Below, in pieces: positions 41,851 to 50,216 of a stretch of DNA of 64,000 nt. The stretch is from Cellulomonas soli (GTDB taxonomy: Bacteria; Actinomycetota; Actinomycetes; Actinomycetales; Cellulomonadaceae): contig NZ_JACBZJ010000001.1 of assembly GCF_013409305.1 (NCBI RefSeq), positions 1,364,001-1,428,000 of the forward strand, written 5' to 3'. Each line of letters opens with the position of its first letter. Positions within the stretch are counted from its first letter, which is position 1. Below the pieces are notes generated by a model. That model saw only the letters and a program-made list of their open reading frames with translations, did not search any database and was not told the origin of the DNA. The position numbers and the translations under genes are program-made.

Positions 41851-42719
41851 GCGGCCTCGGGCCGCCCGGCGGCGACGCGACCCTCCTCGACGAGCCGGAG
41901 GAGCGCCCGGCGCACGTCGTCGGCGTCGAGCGCGGCGCTCCCGGGGTCCGGCTCCAGGTGGCCGAGCACGAGCCCGGTGAGCGTGAACGTCGGCACCGAC
42001 CAGGCGGCCGTGCGGGCGACGCCGAACGGGGCCAGCTGCTGCGTGGCGTGCACCAGCGCGGGGTCGACCTGGGCGGCGATGACGGAGCCCGTGGTCATCG
42101 CGCTGACGGCACGGGCGACGACCGTGTACCCGTCGGGAGCGTCGAGCGGGGCGACGAGCCGCAGCCCGAGCAGTCGGGCCGCCCCCGCGAGGATCGCCGC
42201 GCCGCGCGCGAGGGTGCGCCGTTCGCTGACCTGCAGCTCGGCGGCCAGCTCGTCGCGCAGATCCGGCTCGGGCACGCTCGCGAACGCGGCCCGCAGGGCG
42301 AGGTACGCCCCGAACTGCGGGGAGGCCAGGACCCCTTCGAGGTCGGCCTGGAACGACAGGCGCATGAGCTCGACGAACAGCTCGTGCCGACCCGCGACGG
42401 TGCCGAGGTCGACCCACGGCTCCTCGAGGACCGCCTCGGCCTCGGCCACGACCCGCGCCCCGATGCCCGGCAGGTCGGTGCCGCGGGCCACCTCGAGCAG
42501 CACGTCGGCGTGGAAGGCGTCGCGCGTGGGCCAGCGCCGGTAGGCGGAGGTCCGGGAGACGTCGGCGTGGCGGATGACGTCCTCCAGCGCGAGCCCGTCC
42601 AGCCCGACCGTGACGCCGCGTTCGGCGAGCAGGTCGACCGCGGCGGAGAGCATGCGGCTGCGGGTGTCCGCGTCGGACATCCGGGGGCGGCGTGCGGGGC
42701 GTTGACGCGACGCGGTCAT
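41775..42719 (-). CDS. TetR-family transcriptional regulator
   Basis: 314 residues, long for the family. The helix-turn-helix occupies about 19-65: SRMLSAAVDLLAERGV, VIRHADVSRTSAYRRWPTRD. The effector domain follows, and a tail of about 40 residues beyond GLVLGHLEPDPG is poorly conserved in composition. This tail lies over the end of the HNH gene, an antisense 76-bp overlap. ATG 42719 is 20 bp from a perfect palindrome, and the target is almost certainly the divergent nitroreductase gene at 42788 as well as itself. Confidence 0.87.
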   Translation of the reverse strand: MTASRQRPARRPRMSDADTRSRMLSAAVDLLAERGVTVGLDGLALEDVIRHADVSRTSAYRRWPTRDAFHADVLLEVARGTDLPGIGARVVAEAEAVLEEPWVDLGTVAGRHELFVELMRLSFQADLEGVLASPQFGAYLALRAAFASVPEPDLRDELAAELQVSERRTLARGAAILAGAARLLGLRLVAPLDAPDGYTVVARAVSAMTTGSVIAAQVDPALVHATQQLAPFGVARTAAWSVPTFTLTGLVLGHLEPDPGSAALDADDVRRALLRLVEEGRVAAGRPEAAQSVTTQRSSWSDSASRSAAVTHNP

Positions 42720-42739
42720 CGGCCTACCTTCGTGAAGGA

Positions 42740-42755
42740 ACTTGGAACTCCAAGT
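42740..42755. promoter_or_regulatory. Palindromic TetR-type operator
   Basis: ACTTGGA-AC-TCCAAGT (42740-42755), perfect 7-bp arms, lies between the divergent TetR regulator and nitroreductase genes. It is the obvious binding site for that regulator. Confidence 0.7.
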
Positions 42756-42787
42756 ACCAATCTAGCCGGACGACGGGACGGGACGCC

Positions 42788-43330
42788 ATGACCGGCACGA
42801 CCAGCAGCACCGAGCACGGACCCTGGCGGTACGCCGTCAAACGCGCCTGGTACCGCGACGGTCGACCCGGACGCCTCGCGCAGGCGCTCAACCGGATCAG
42901 CGCCTGGCAGTACGCGCACGGCATCCTCACGCTCGGCGGGCGCGGCATCACGCTCGAGGTCCGCGGCCGCCGCACGGGCAAGGCCGTACGGCTGCCGCTC
43001 GTCCTCGCCCGCCACGACGGCGAGCGCTACCTGGTCTCCATGCTCGGGCCCCAGGCCCAGTGGGTCCTCAACGTGCAGGCCGACGACGGCCGGGCCCTCG
43101 TCCTCCGTCGCCGCGGACCCGAGCACGTGCGGCTCGTCGAGGTCCCCGTCGCCGACCGCGCCCCGCTGCTGCGTCGCTACCTCGACCTCGCCCCCGGCGC
43201 CCGCCCGCACATCGCCGTGCCTCGCGGAGCACCGCTCGAGCAGTTCGCCGCCGTCGCAGCCGACTACCCGGTCTTCCGCGTCCTGACCGACGACCGCGAC
43301 CCGGACAGGGTGGGACGATCGACCCCATGA
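42788..43330 (+). CDS. Deazaflavin-dependent nitroreductase-family protein
   Basis: 180 residues of the DDN split-barrel fold: LNRISAWQYAHGILTLGGRG (about 36-55), LEVRGRRTGKAVRLPLVLAR, and YLVSMLGPQAQWVLNVQAD (about 80-98). It belongs to a different subgroup from the one at 38454, lacking the PAWYGNL segment in its usual form. TetR-controlled; the inducer may be a substrate of this enzyme. Its TGA overlaps the ATG of arfB. Confidence 0.85.
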   Translation: MTGTTSSTEHGPWRYAVKRAWYRDGRPGRLAQALNRISAWQYAHGILTLGGRGITLEVRGRRTGKAVRLPLVLARHDGERYLVSMLGPQAQWVLNVQADDGRALVLRRRGPEHVRLVEVPVADRAPLLRRYLDLAPGARPHIAVPRGAPLEQFAAVAADYPVFRVLTDDRDPDRVGRSTP

Positions 43331-43755
43331 GCAGCGGCATCACGGTCGGACCCTCACTGGTCCTGCCGCGCGCCGAGCTCACCGTCCGGTTCTCCCGCTC
43401 GTCCGGGCCCGGCGGGCAGGGCGTCAACACGACCGACTCGCGCGTCGAGCTCTCCTGGGACGTGGGCTCCTCCCGCGTGCTCACGGACACCCAGCGGGCC
43501 CGGCTGCTCGAACGCCTCGGCCCCCGGCTCGTCGCCGGCGTGCTCACCGTGACCGCCTCCGAGCACCGCGAGCAGCTGCGCAACCGGGCCGCGGCCGAAC
43601 GTCGGCTCGTGGCGCTCGTCGCCGAGGGGATCGCCCCACCCGCGCGGCAGCGGCGCTCGACCCGCCCGACCCGGGGCTCCGCGGAACGCCGCCTGACGGC
43701 GAAGAAGCAACGGTCCGCGACCAAGCGCCTGCGCTCCGCGCGTCCCGGGGACTGA
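43327..43755 (+). CDS. arfB: ArfB/YaeJ-type peptidyl-tRNA hydrolase (ribosome rescue)
   Basis: 142 residues. The release-factor catalytic loop SSGPGGQGVNTTDSRVEL (GGQ at 29-31) and the basic C-terminal tail (RRLTAKKQRSATKRLRSAR) that enters the empty mRNA channel are both present. It frees ribosomes stalled without a stop codon. The basic tail with KKQRSATKR is the ArfB hallmark that separates it from class I release factors. Start overlaps the upstream stop as ATGA. Confidence 0.92.
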   Translation: MSSGITVGPSLVLPRAELTVRFSRSSGPGGQGVNTTDSRVELSWDVGSSRVLTDTQRARLLERLGPRLVAGVLTVTASEHREQLRNRAAAERRLVALVAEGIAPPARQRRSTRPTRGSAERRLTAKKQRSATKRLRSARPGD

Positions 43756-43792
43756 GGCCTCAGCGGGATCCATCGGGATTGACGATGCACAC

Positions 43793-44332
43793 GTGCCGGA
43801 CGACGGTGTCCGTGTGACCCCGTCCGAACTCCCGACACAGCCCGACGGCCCCCGCGTGCAGCAGGTCGACGCGCTGACCGCCGAGGCCTTCGCGCCCGCG
43901 TTCGAGCAGCTGTACGCCCGGGCCTTCCTGCAGCTGCACCGGCGCGACGGCAAGCGGTCCGCCATGTCCGGGGCGTCCCGGGCCGTGCTGCTGCACCTCG
44001 CGCACACCGGTCCGCTCACCGTCGGGGAGGCCGCCAAGCACCTCGACCGCGCGCAGTCCGTCGTCTCGGACATCGTCACGCAGCTGGAGCAGAAGGGGCT
44101 GCTCGCCCGCGAGAGCGACCCCGCCGACCGCCGTCGCACGCTCGTCTGGCTCACCCCCGACGGACGCGCCGCCCTCGACCGCGAGCGCAGCGTGCTCTCG
44201 GCCGACCTCGTCACGGCCGCCGCCGACCGGCTCACCCCGGCCGAGCGTGCCGTGCTGCTCGAGACCCTGCGCCGGCTCGTCGGAGCCGACGTCCCCGCCC
44301 CTGTCCCCACACTCGGAGGAGACCCCGCATGA
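43793..44332 (+). CDS. MarR-family transcriptional regulator
   Basis: 179 residues from GTG 43793 (GTG 43814 is possible). The winged helix shows LTVGEAAKHLDRAQSVVSDI, VTQLEQKGLLARESDPADRR and TLVWLTPDGRAAL, ending with a C-terminal helix. It probably senses a small phenolic or oxidant ligand. The TGA overlaps the ATG of a zinc-ribbon protein, so the regulator is made together with that partner. Confidence 0.87.
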   Translation: MPDDGVRVTPSELPTQPDGPRVQQVDALTAEAFAPAFEQLYARAFLQLHRRDGKRSAMSGASRAVLLHLAHTGPLTVGEAAKHLDRAQSVVSDIVTQLEQKGLLARESDPADRRRTLVWLTPDGRAALDRERSVLSADLVTAAADRLTPAERAVLLETLRRLVGADVPAPVPTLGGDPA

Positions 44333-44616
44333 GCACCCACGACCACACCCACGACGGCCCGGCCGACGGCCTGCACGACAGCCTGCACTGCGAGAGCTGT
44401 GGCATGCCCGTCGAGTCGGGCACCTACTGCCAGTACTGCACGGACGCCGAGGGCAACCTGCAGGCCTTCGACGAGCGGTTCGAGCGCATGGTCGGCTGGC
44501 AGGCGCGCGAGACGCCGGACGCGCCGCGCGCCGAGATCGAGGCCAAGACTCTCGCGTACATGTCGACCATGCCGGCCTGGCGCGACCACCCCGACCTGCT
44601 GGCCCGCACCTCCTGA
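44329..44616 (+). CDS. Zinc-ribbon protein coupled to the MarR regulator
   Basis: 95 residues. An N-terminal His-rich segment (STHDHTHDGPADGLHDSLH) precedes a zinc ribbon CESCGMPVESGTYCQYC (about 21-37). This is the putative zinc-ribbon form that is often fused to, or encoded beside, effector-sensing regulators. AFDERFERMVGWQARETPDA follows. Function unknown; a metal- or ligand-sensing accessory is possible. Confidence 0.75.
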   Translation: MSTHDHTHDGPADGLHDSLHCESCGMPVESGTYCQYCTDAEGNLQAFDERFERMVGWQARETPDAPRAEIEAKTLAYMSTMPAWRDHPDLLARTS

Positions 44617-44645
44617 GGGCACGGCCGCAGGGTCAGGGCCCCGGG

Positions 44646-45362
44646 TCAGAGGACCGCGAGCAGCCAGCCGCCGCCGAGGGCGAGCGCGCCCAGGCAGACC
44701 AGCAGGAACACGGCGACCCAGACGCCGGCCGGCACGTGCGTGATGCGCGCGAGCTGGCCGGCGTCCGACGTGTCCGACGGACCCCGGCGCCGACGGCGCT
44801 GCTGCTGCATCTCCAGCACCGCACGCGGGGCACCGAGCAGCAGGAACCAGGTCAGCGCGTGCGCGAACGTGCTGCGCACCTCGTCCGACCCCCACCACGT
44901 GACGGCGACGAGCACCGCGGTGCTCACCAGCACCGCCCACAGCCCGTACCAGTTGCGGATCTGCACGAGCACGAGCGCGAGCACCACGAGCAGCAGCCAG
45001 AGCACGGCCGTCGGGTAGCCCCGCGACAGCAGCCACGCGGCACCGAGCCCGACGGCCGCCGGACCGATGTAGCCGGCGAGCAGCGTGAAGACCATGCCGG
45101 GCCCCCGCGGCTTGCCGACAGACACGGTCAGCCCGGACGTGTCCGAGTGCACCCGGATCCCCGTCAGACGCCGCCCGACCAGCACCGCCACGCCGCCGTG
45201 CGCCGCCTCGTGCAGGATCGTCAGGCCGTGCCGCGTCAGGTGCCACAGCCACGGCACCACGAGGCAGACCAGCGCGGCCACGCCCGTGAGGACCACGACC
45301 GAGGTCGTCGGCGGTGCCTGGGGTGTCGTGACCTGCGTCCACAGGTCCCCGATGGTGTCCAC
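44646..45362 (-). CDS. M50-like membrane metalloprotease
   Basis: 238 residues with about six membrane helices. HEAAH (51-55) in LTILHEAAHGGVAVLVGRR is the zinc-binding site of site-2-protease-like (M50) enzymes. The usual third ligand (Asp in an NxxPxxxxDG-like motif) is not obvious by eye, so an inactive homologue is possible. The C-terminus contains a basic cytoplasmic loop (MQQQRRRRRGPSD). GTG 45362 is the best start. It lies downstream of the DUF2993 gene on the same strand. Confidence 0.75.
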   Translation of the reverse strand: MDTIGDLWTQVTTPQAPPTTSVVVLTGVAALVCLVVPWLWHLTRHGLTILHEAAHGGVAVLVGRRLTGIRVHSDTSGLTVSVGKPRGPGMVFTLLAGYIGPAAVGLGAAWLLSRGYPTAVLWLLLVVLALVLVQIRNWYGLWAVLVSTAVLVAVTWWGSDEVRSTFAHALTWFLLLGAPRAVLEMQQQRRRRRGPSDTSDAGQLARITHVPAGVWVAVFLLVCLGALALGGGWLLAVL

Positions 45363-45438
45363 GCCGCTCCCGTCGTCGCCGGATGTGCGCGCCGACCCTA
45401 TCGACCCGGACCAGGAACCAGGTGCGCGTCAGCCGACG

Positions 45439-46125
45439 TCAGGGGGCCTCGAGCGTGACGTCCGTCCCGGCGACGGTCACCCGGACCCCGTCCGTGACGA
45501 CGTGCGCGTCGGTCAGCGCGAGCCCGTCGGGCAGGCCGTCGACGGGCACCTCGAGGTCGACGAGCCGGTCGCCCAGGCCGCCGGGCAGCGATGCTGCGTC
45601 GACCGAGAGCCCGCCGAGGGACAGCGAGGTGGTGTCGACGAGCAGCCGTCCGCCCTCGACGCGCGGCGCGAACGTGACGGCGAGCGGGACGCCGAGCACG
45701 TCCATGGAGGCCTGCAGCTGCTCGCCCTGCACGACGACCGTGACGGCGAGGCCGGTGCGTTCGGCGACGGCGTCCTGCACCGCGGAGACCGGGAGCGTGA
45801 GCGACGCCTCCAGCTCGTCGACCGTGATCGGGTCGCCGCGTCTGACGCCGCGGGCGTCCACCGTGACGTCGGTGGTCGGGACGCCGTCGAGGACGACCGC
45901 GTCGACGTCCGCGGTGACGTGCGAGAACGTGCCGGAGGCCAGCTGGGTGAGGAACGGGAAGCCGCCGATCTGCACGTCGGGCGTCCCGGTGACCTCCAGC
46001 CGGCTCTCGACCTGCCCGGCGAGCTGGTCCTCGACCAGCGACGCGGCGAACCGGTCGCCGACGACGACGCCGACCCCCACGACGACCAGGCCGACGATGA
46101 GGGCCACCGCGCCCTTCGTGCTCAT
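45439..46125 (-). CDS. DUF2993 (LmeA-like) secreted/membrane protein
   Basis: 228 residues. One N-terminal helix (GAVALIVGLVVVGVGVVVGD) anchors or exports the protein. The rest is the DUF2993 beta-domain, with QVESRLEVTGTPDVQIGGFP near residue 40 as the typical entry and further strands such as VDARGVRRGDPITVDELEAS. The mycobacterial relative LmeA is involved in envelope mannan maturation; transfer of that role here is uncertain. An AGGGGG lies upstream of ATG 46125. Confidence 0.82.
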   Translation of the reverse strand: MSTKGAVALIVGLVVVGVGVVVGDRFAASLVEDQLAGQVESRLEVTGTPDVQIGGFPFLTQLASGTFSHVTADVDAVVLDGVPTTDVTVDARGVRRGDPITVDELEASLTLPVSAVQDAVAERTGLAVTVVVQGEQLQASMDVLGVPLAVTFAPRVEGGRLLVDTTSLSLGGLSVDAASLPGGLGDRLVDLEVPVDGLPDGLALTDAHVVTDGVRVTVAGTDVTLEAP

Positions 46126-46258
46126 CGCCCCACGCCCCCTCCTGGCGACCCGCGGGCGGGTCGTGCCGGTGCCCATCCTGCCGGGCGGGCCGCGGCGGGC
46201 GCGCGCTGGACCCGCCGGGCGGCCCGGCCCACCTCGCGCACGCCCGTACGCTCGCGGC

Positions 46259-46753
46259 ATGAGCACCCTGGACGAGATCGGCGACCGTGACCGCTGGCGT
46301 TGCTGGCTCTGTGACGAGCCGGTCGACCCGGACGCCTCCGTGAACGCCGACCTGGGCCCGAGCATCGACAGCGGTGCGGGTTCTGCGGGCAACGGTCCGG
46401 GCAAGGGTGCGGGCAAGGGCAAGAACCGGTCCCGGGCGTCCGATGCCGGCCCGTTCGGCGCCGAGCGGCTGGCGCACCGGGCGTGCAACACCCGCAAGGG
46501 TGCGGTCGCTCCGGTGGTCGCCTGGCCGGACCGGCTGCTGGTCGCGGACCCGGCGCCGATCGTGGCGACGGTGGAGCGGCTGTCGCGCGCGGGGGGTCGT
46601 GAGGTCGTGGCGCGGTGCGCGGACCGGGGCGATGCGCAGGAGGCGGCCGACTGGCTGGTCGACCGGATCGGTCGCCTGGCCCCTGACCTGCGGGTCGAGG
46701 CGCTGGTGCAGCCGGGCGGCGGTCAGCACCTGCTGGTCCTGCGACGGCTCTGA
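46259..46753 (+). CDS. HNH-like zinc protein
   Basis: 164 residues. The N-terminus RWRCWLCDEPVDPDASV and the later ERLAHRACNTRKGA (about 72-85) are the two halves of an HNH-type zinc fold (Cys-x2-Cys ... H-x2-Cys-N). They are separated by a disordered Gly/Lys/Ser-rich insert of about 35 residues (GPGKGAGKGKNRSRASDAG). The C-terminal half (PAPIVATVERLSRAGGREVV) is unassigned. It could be a nuclease or only a zinc-binding structural protein. Confidence 0.55.
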   Translation: MSTLDEIGDRDRWRCWLCDEPVDPDASVNADLGPSIDSGAGSAGNGPGKGAGKGKNRSRASDAGPFGAERLAHRACNTRKGAVAPVVAWPDRLLVADPAPIVATVERLSRAGGREVVARCADRGDAQEAADWLVDRIGRLAPDLRVEALVQPGGGQHLLVLRRL

Positions 46754-46780
46754 TCCGATGCGCTCTGGCGCACGGCTAGT

Positions 46781-46795
46781 CACGCGTATAGCGTG
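46781..46795. promoter_or_regulatory. Palindrome and candidate -10 in front of the TetR-ABC operon
   Basis: CACGC-GTATA-GCGTG has perfect 5-bp arms. The central TATA may serve as a -10, putting the transcript start close to GTG 46802, which suggests a leaderless message and autorepression. Positional inference. Confidence 0.45.
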
Positions 46796-46801
46796 TTGGT
46801 C

Positions 46802-47518
46802 GTGCGTACAGCCGAGGCGTCCGACGGGCGTCCACCCTCCGACCTGACCGCGCGGGCGCGGATCCGCGACGCGGCCGTCGAGTGCTTCGCCGAGCAGGGG
46901 TTCGACACCCCGTTCCGCACCATCGCGCTGCGGGCCGACGTCTCGCCCGGGCTCATCACGCACCACTTCGGCTCCAAGGCCGTGCTGCGGACCGCGTGCG
47001 ACGCCGAGGTCCTGCAGCGCTACCACCGGCTCAAGACCGAGGCCATCGCGGACCCGAGCGGGTCGCTGACGGCGTGGCTGACGGCCCCGGGCGACGCCGC
47101 GGTCGTCACGGTCTACATGCTCCGGGCGATCCAGTCCGGCGGGCAGCCCGCCCGCGACTTCCTCGCCAGCCTCGCCGAGCACGTGCGCGGCCTGATGGCG
47201 GACGGGGTCGCCGCCGGGCTCATCCGCCCCTCGCGCGACGAGGAGGCACGCCTGCGCCAGCTCACGCTCCAGTCCATGGGCGCGATGCTGGTGCAGTTCC
47301 TCACCGCACCCGACACGACGCCCGACGCGTTCGTCGCGTCGCTGCGCGCCCGGGAGCAGGACTCCGTCCTCCCGATGCTCGAGCTGTACACCGAAGGGCT
47401 GCTGACCAGCAGCGCCATGCTCGACGACTACGTCCGGCTCCTCGACGGGACGACAGACGGGCCGGCTGACGGGAACGGCCCGCCGGGCCCCGTCGTCGCC
47501 GCACCACCCACCGCGTGA
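46802..47518 (+). CDS. TetR-family regulator of the adjacent ABC exporter
   Basis: 238 residues from GTG 46802; the in-frame GTG 46793 lies inside the palindrome. The helix-turn-helix at about 17-62 reads ARIRDAAVECFAEQGFDTPF and VSPGLITHHFGSKAVLR. A ligand-binding domain follows. It is 46 bp upstream of an ABC-transporter pair on the same strand, the common layout for TetR-controlled antibiotic export. Confidence 0.88.
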   Translation: MRTAEASDGRPPSDLTARARIRDAAVECFAEQGFDTPFRTIALRADVSPGLITHHFGSKAVLRTACDAEVLQRYHRLKTEAIADPSGSLTAWLTAPGDAAVVTVYMLRAIQSGGQPARDFLASLAEHVRGLMADGVAAGLIRPSRDEEARLRQLTLQSMGAMLVQFLTAPDTTPDAFVASLRAREQDSVLPMLELYTEGLLTSSAMLDDYVRLLDGTTDGPADGNGPPGPVVAAPPTA

Positions 47519-47564
47519 CGGCGCCCGCCGCCCGCGTCCTGCGTGAGCCGATGAAGGAAGCACG

Positions 47565-48485
47565 ATGTCCGCACACGAGATGGCCGTCGAGGTCTCCGGC
47601 CTGACGAAGAGCTTCGGTCGCGTGCACGCACTGCGCGGCCTCGACCTGGACGTGCCCAGCGGTCAGGTCACGGGGTTCCTCGGGCCGAACGGCTCGGGCA
47701 AGTCCACGACGATCCGCATCCTGCTCGGGCTGCTGCGCGCCGACGGCGGCCGGGCGAGCGTGCTGGGCGGCGACCCCTGGTCCGACGCGGTCCGGCTGCA
47801 CCGCTCCATCGCGTACGTGCCCGGCGACGTCACGCTGTGGCCGAACCTCACCGGCGGCGAGGCGATCGACATCCTGTCCCGGCTGTCCGGGTCGCTCGAC
47901 CCGCAGCGCAAGCAGACGATGCTCGACCGGTTCGAGCTCGACCCGACCAAGAAGGCCCGCGCCTACTCCAAGGGCAACCGGCAGAAGGTCGCCCTCGTCG
48001 CCGCGCTCGCCTCGCACGCCGAGCTGCTGCTGCTCGACGAGCCCACCTCGGGCCTCGACCCGCTCATGGAGGCGGCGTTCACCGAGTCGATCCGGGAGGT
48101 CAAGGCCGAGGGCCGCTCGGTGCTGCTGTCCAGCCACATCTTCGCCGAGGTCGAGAAGCTGGCCGACCGGGTGACGATCATCCGCGACGGCGTCACGGTC
48201 GAGGCCGGCACGATCGCCGAGCTGCGGCACCTGACCCGCTCGCAGGTCACGGTCGGGCTCGACGGCGGCGCCGACGGGCTGGCCGCGCTGCCCGGCGTGC
48301 ACGACCTGCAGGCGAGCGACGGCCACGTCACCTTCGCGGTCGACGAGGCCGAGCTGCCCGCGGTGCTCGCCGAGGTCGCCCGGCTGCGCCCGCGCTCCCT
48401 CGTCGCGAACCCGCCGTCGCTCGAGGAGCTGTTCCTGCGGCACTACGGCGACGAGCTGGCCGCGCTGCACGGGAGCGACCGATGA
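47565..48485 (+). CDS. ABC transporter ATP-binding protein (drug exporter type)
   Basis: 306 residues. Walker A GPNGSGKSTT (about 43-52), the signature YSKGNRQKVALVAALA (about 134-149, a KGNxQK variant of LSGGQ), Walker B LLLLDEPTSGLDPL and the switch His in SSHIFAEVEKLADR are all present. The C-terminal extension of about 80 residues is typical of drug-exporter ATPases (DrrA-like). GAAGGA precedes the ATG. Overlaps the permease start as ATGA. Confidence 0.92.
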   Translation: MSAHEMAVEVSGLTKSFGRVHALRGLDLDVPSGQVTGFLGPNGSGKSTTIRILLGLLRADGGRASVLGGDPWSDAVRLHRSIAYVPGDVTLWPNLTGGEAIDILSRLSGSLDPQRKQTMLDRFELDPTKKARAYSKGNRQKVALVAALASHAELLLLDEPTSGLDPLMEAAFTESIREVKAEGRSVLLSSHIFAEVEKLADRVTIIRDGVTVEAGTIAELRHLTRSQVTVGLDGGADGLAALPGVHDLQASDGHVTFAVDEAELPAVLAEVARLRPRSLVANPPSLEELFLRHYGDELAALHGSDR

Positions 48486-50146
48486 CCGCCACCGCGCTGC
48501 CGACCACGGGCACCCCCGGCACCGGGACGGCCACCCGCCGACGCGCACCGTCCGAGAGCCTGACGGGCACCGGCACGATGGTGCGGCTCGTGCTGCGCCG
48601 CAACCGCGTCCGGCTCGCCGTCTGGTGGGTCGTGCTCGTCGGGCTGTTCGCCTACGTCGGCGCCTACTACAGCGACATCTTCGACACGCAGGCCGCGCTC
48701 GACGACTTCGCAGCGCTGAGCAACACCCCGTCGATCAAGGCGCTCACCGGTCTCGCCGCCGCACCCGCGACCCTCGGCGGAGCCGTCTGGACGAAGATCT
48801 GGATGACCACCGCGCTCTCTCTCGGCTTCGGTGTCGTCTTCCTCGTCACCCGCAACGGCCGGGCCGACGAGGAGCTGGGCCGCACCGAGCTGCTCCGCTC
48901 GCGCGCGCTCGGCCTGCACGCCGGGTCGGCCGCGTCCTGGTTCGTGAACGCCGCCCTGTGCGTGGCGGTCGGCGCAGGTGTCGCGGCCGTGTCCGCCGCC
49001 GGCGGGCTCGACCCCGACGGTGCGGGGATCACCGGCTCGCTCGTCGTCGGCGCGTCCGTCACCGGCGTCGGCCTCGTCTCCCTCGGGGTCGGCGCGGTCG
49101 CCGGGCAGGTCGCCTCGACGTCCCGCGGGGCGAACGCGCTCGGCTCGATCGTCCTCGGCGTCTTCTACGTGCTGCGCATGATCGGCGACCTCGGCGACGG
49201 ACGCCTGACCTGGGCGTCACCCGTCGGCTGGGGGCAGGAGATGCAGCCGTGGGGCGCGAACCGCTGGTGGCCGTTCGGCCTGCTCGTGCTCCTGACGCTC
49301 GTGCTCCTCGCCGTCGCGACCAGGCTCGAGGCGCGGCGCGACCTGGGCTCCGGGCTGCTGCCCGAGCGGCCCGGACCGGCCGGGGCACCCGCCCGGTACA
49401 GCCGGCCGCTCGGTCTGGCGGTGCGTCTGCAGCGCGGTCCGATCATCGGCTGGAGCCTCACCGTCGTGCTGACCGCGCTGCTGTTCGGGTCGGTCGTCGA
49501 GGCGATGACCGACCTGATCGCCGACGCCGGGCCGTCCGCCGCCGGGATGGTCGGCGGCACCGGTGTCGACGCGATGCTGTCGCTGCTCGTCATGATGATC
49601 GCGATGGTGACCACCGTGTTCGCGCTGCAGTCCGCCGTGCAGCTGCGCGCGGACGAGGCGACCGGCATGGTCGAGACGCAGCTCGCCGGCGCCCTCTCGC
49701 GCACCCGGTGGGCCGCGCAGCGGCTGCTGATCCCCGCCGTGGGCACGGCCGTGCTGCTCGTCGTCGGCGGTGCCGGCATGGGGGCCGGCTACGGCTCGAT
49801 CATCGGCGACAGCGGGCAGGCCACCCGCCTGGCAGGGGCGGCGCTGGCCTACTGGCCGGCCGTCATGGTGCTCGTCGGGGTCGCGGTGGCGCTCTTCGGC
49901 TGGCTCCCGCGCCTGGCCGTGCCGCTGACCTGGGGGCTGCTCGCCGGGATGTGGTTCGTCGTGATGATCGGCGACGCGCTGCACCTGCCCACCTGGCTGC
50001 TCGACCTGCTGCCGTTCTCCGCGACCCCCGCGCAGCCGCTCGAACCGCTGAGCTGGACACCGCTCGTCGTGATGGGTCTGATCGCCGTCGGGCTCGTCTG
50101 GTCGGGCATCGACCGGTTCGCCCGCCGCGACGTGCAGCCCGCCTGA
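48482..50146 (+). CDS. ABC transporter permease (polyketide-antibiotic exporter type)
   Basis: 554 residues with two sets of six predicted membrane helices. The N-terminal set begins RLAVWWVVLVGLFAYVGAYY and the second begins PIIGWSLTVVLTALLFGSVV. This double-length permease matches the family annotated as exporter of polyketide antibiotics. It pairs with the upstream ATPase. The substrate is not predictable by eye. Confidence 0.85.
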   Translation: MTATALPTTGTPGTGTATRRRAPSESLTGTGTMVRLVLRRNRVRLAVWWVVLVGLFAYVGAYYSDIFDTQAALDDFAALSNTPSIKALTGLAAAPATLGGAVWTKIWMTTALSLGFGVVFLVTRNGRADEELGRTELLRSRALGLHAGSAASWFVNAALCVAVGAGVAAVSAAGGLDPDGAGITGSLVVGASVTGVGLVSLGVGAVAGQVASTSRGANALGSIVLGVFYVLRMIGDLGDGRLTWASPVGWGQEMQPWGANRWWPFGLLVLLTLVLLAVATRLEARRDLGSGLLPERPGPAGAPARYSRPLGLAVRLQRGPIIGWSLTVVLTALLFGSVVEAMTDLIADAGPSAAGMVGGTGVDAMLSLLVMMIAMVTTVFALQSAVQLRADEATGMVETQLAGALSRTRWAAQRLLIPAVGTAVLLVVGGAGMGAGYGSIIGDSGQATRLAGAALAYWPAVMVLVGVAVALFGWLPRLAVPLTWGLLAGMWFVVMIGDALHLPTWLLDLLPFSATPAQPLEPLSWTPLVVMGLIAVGLVWSGIDRFARRDVQPA

Positions 50147-50216
50147 CGTCCCCTCGGCGCGTCCCGGCATCCGGGCGGCCCGGAAGAACGATCGGCCGGA
50201 GCGGGTTGGTCCGGTC

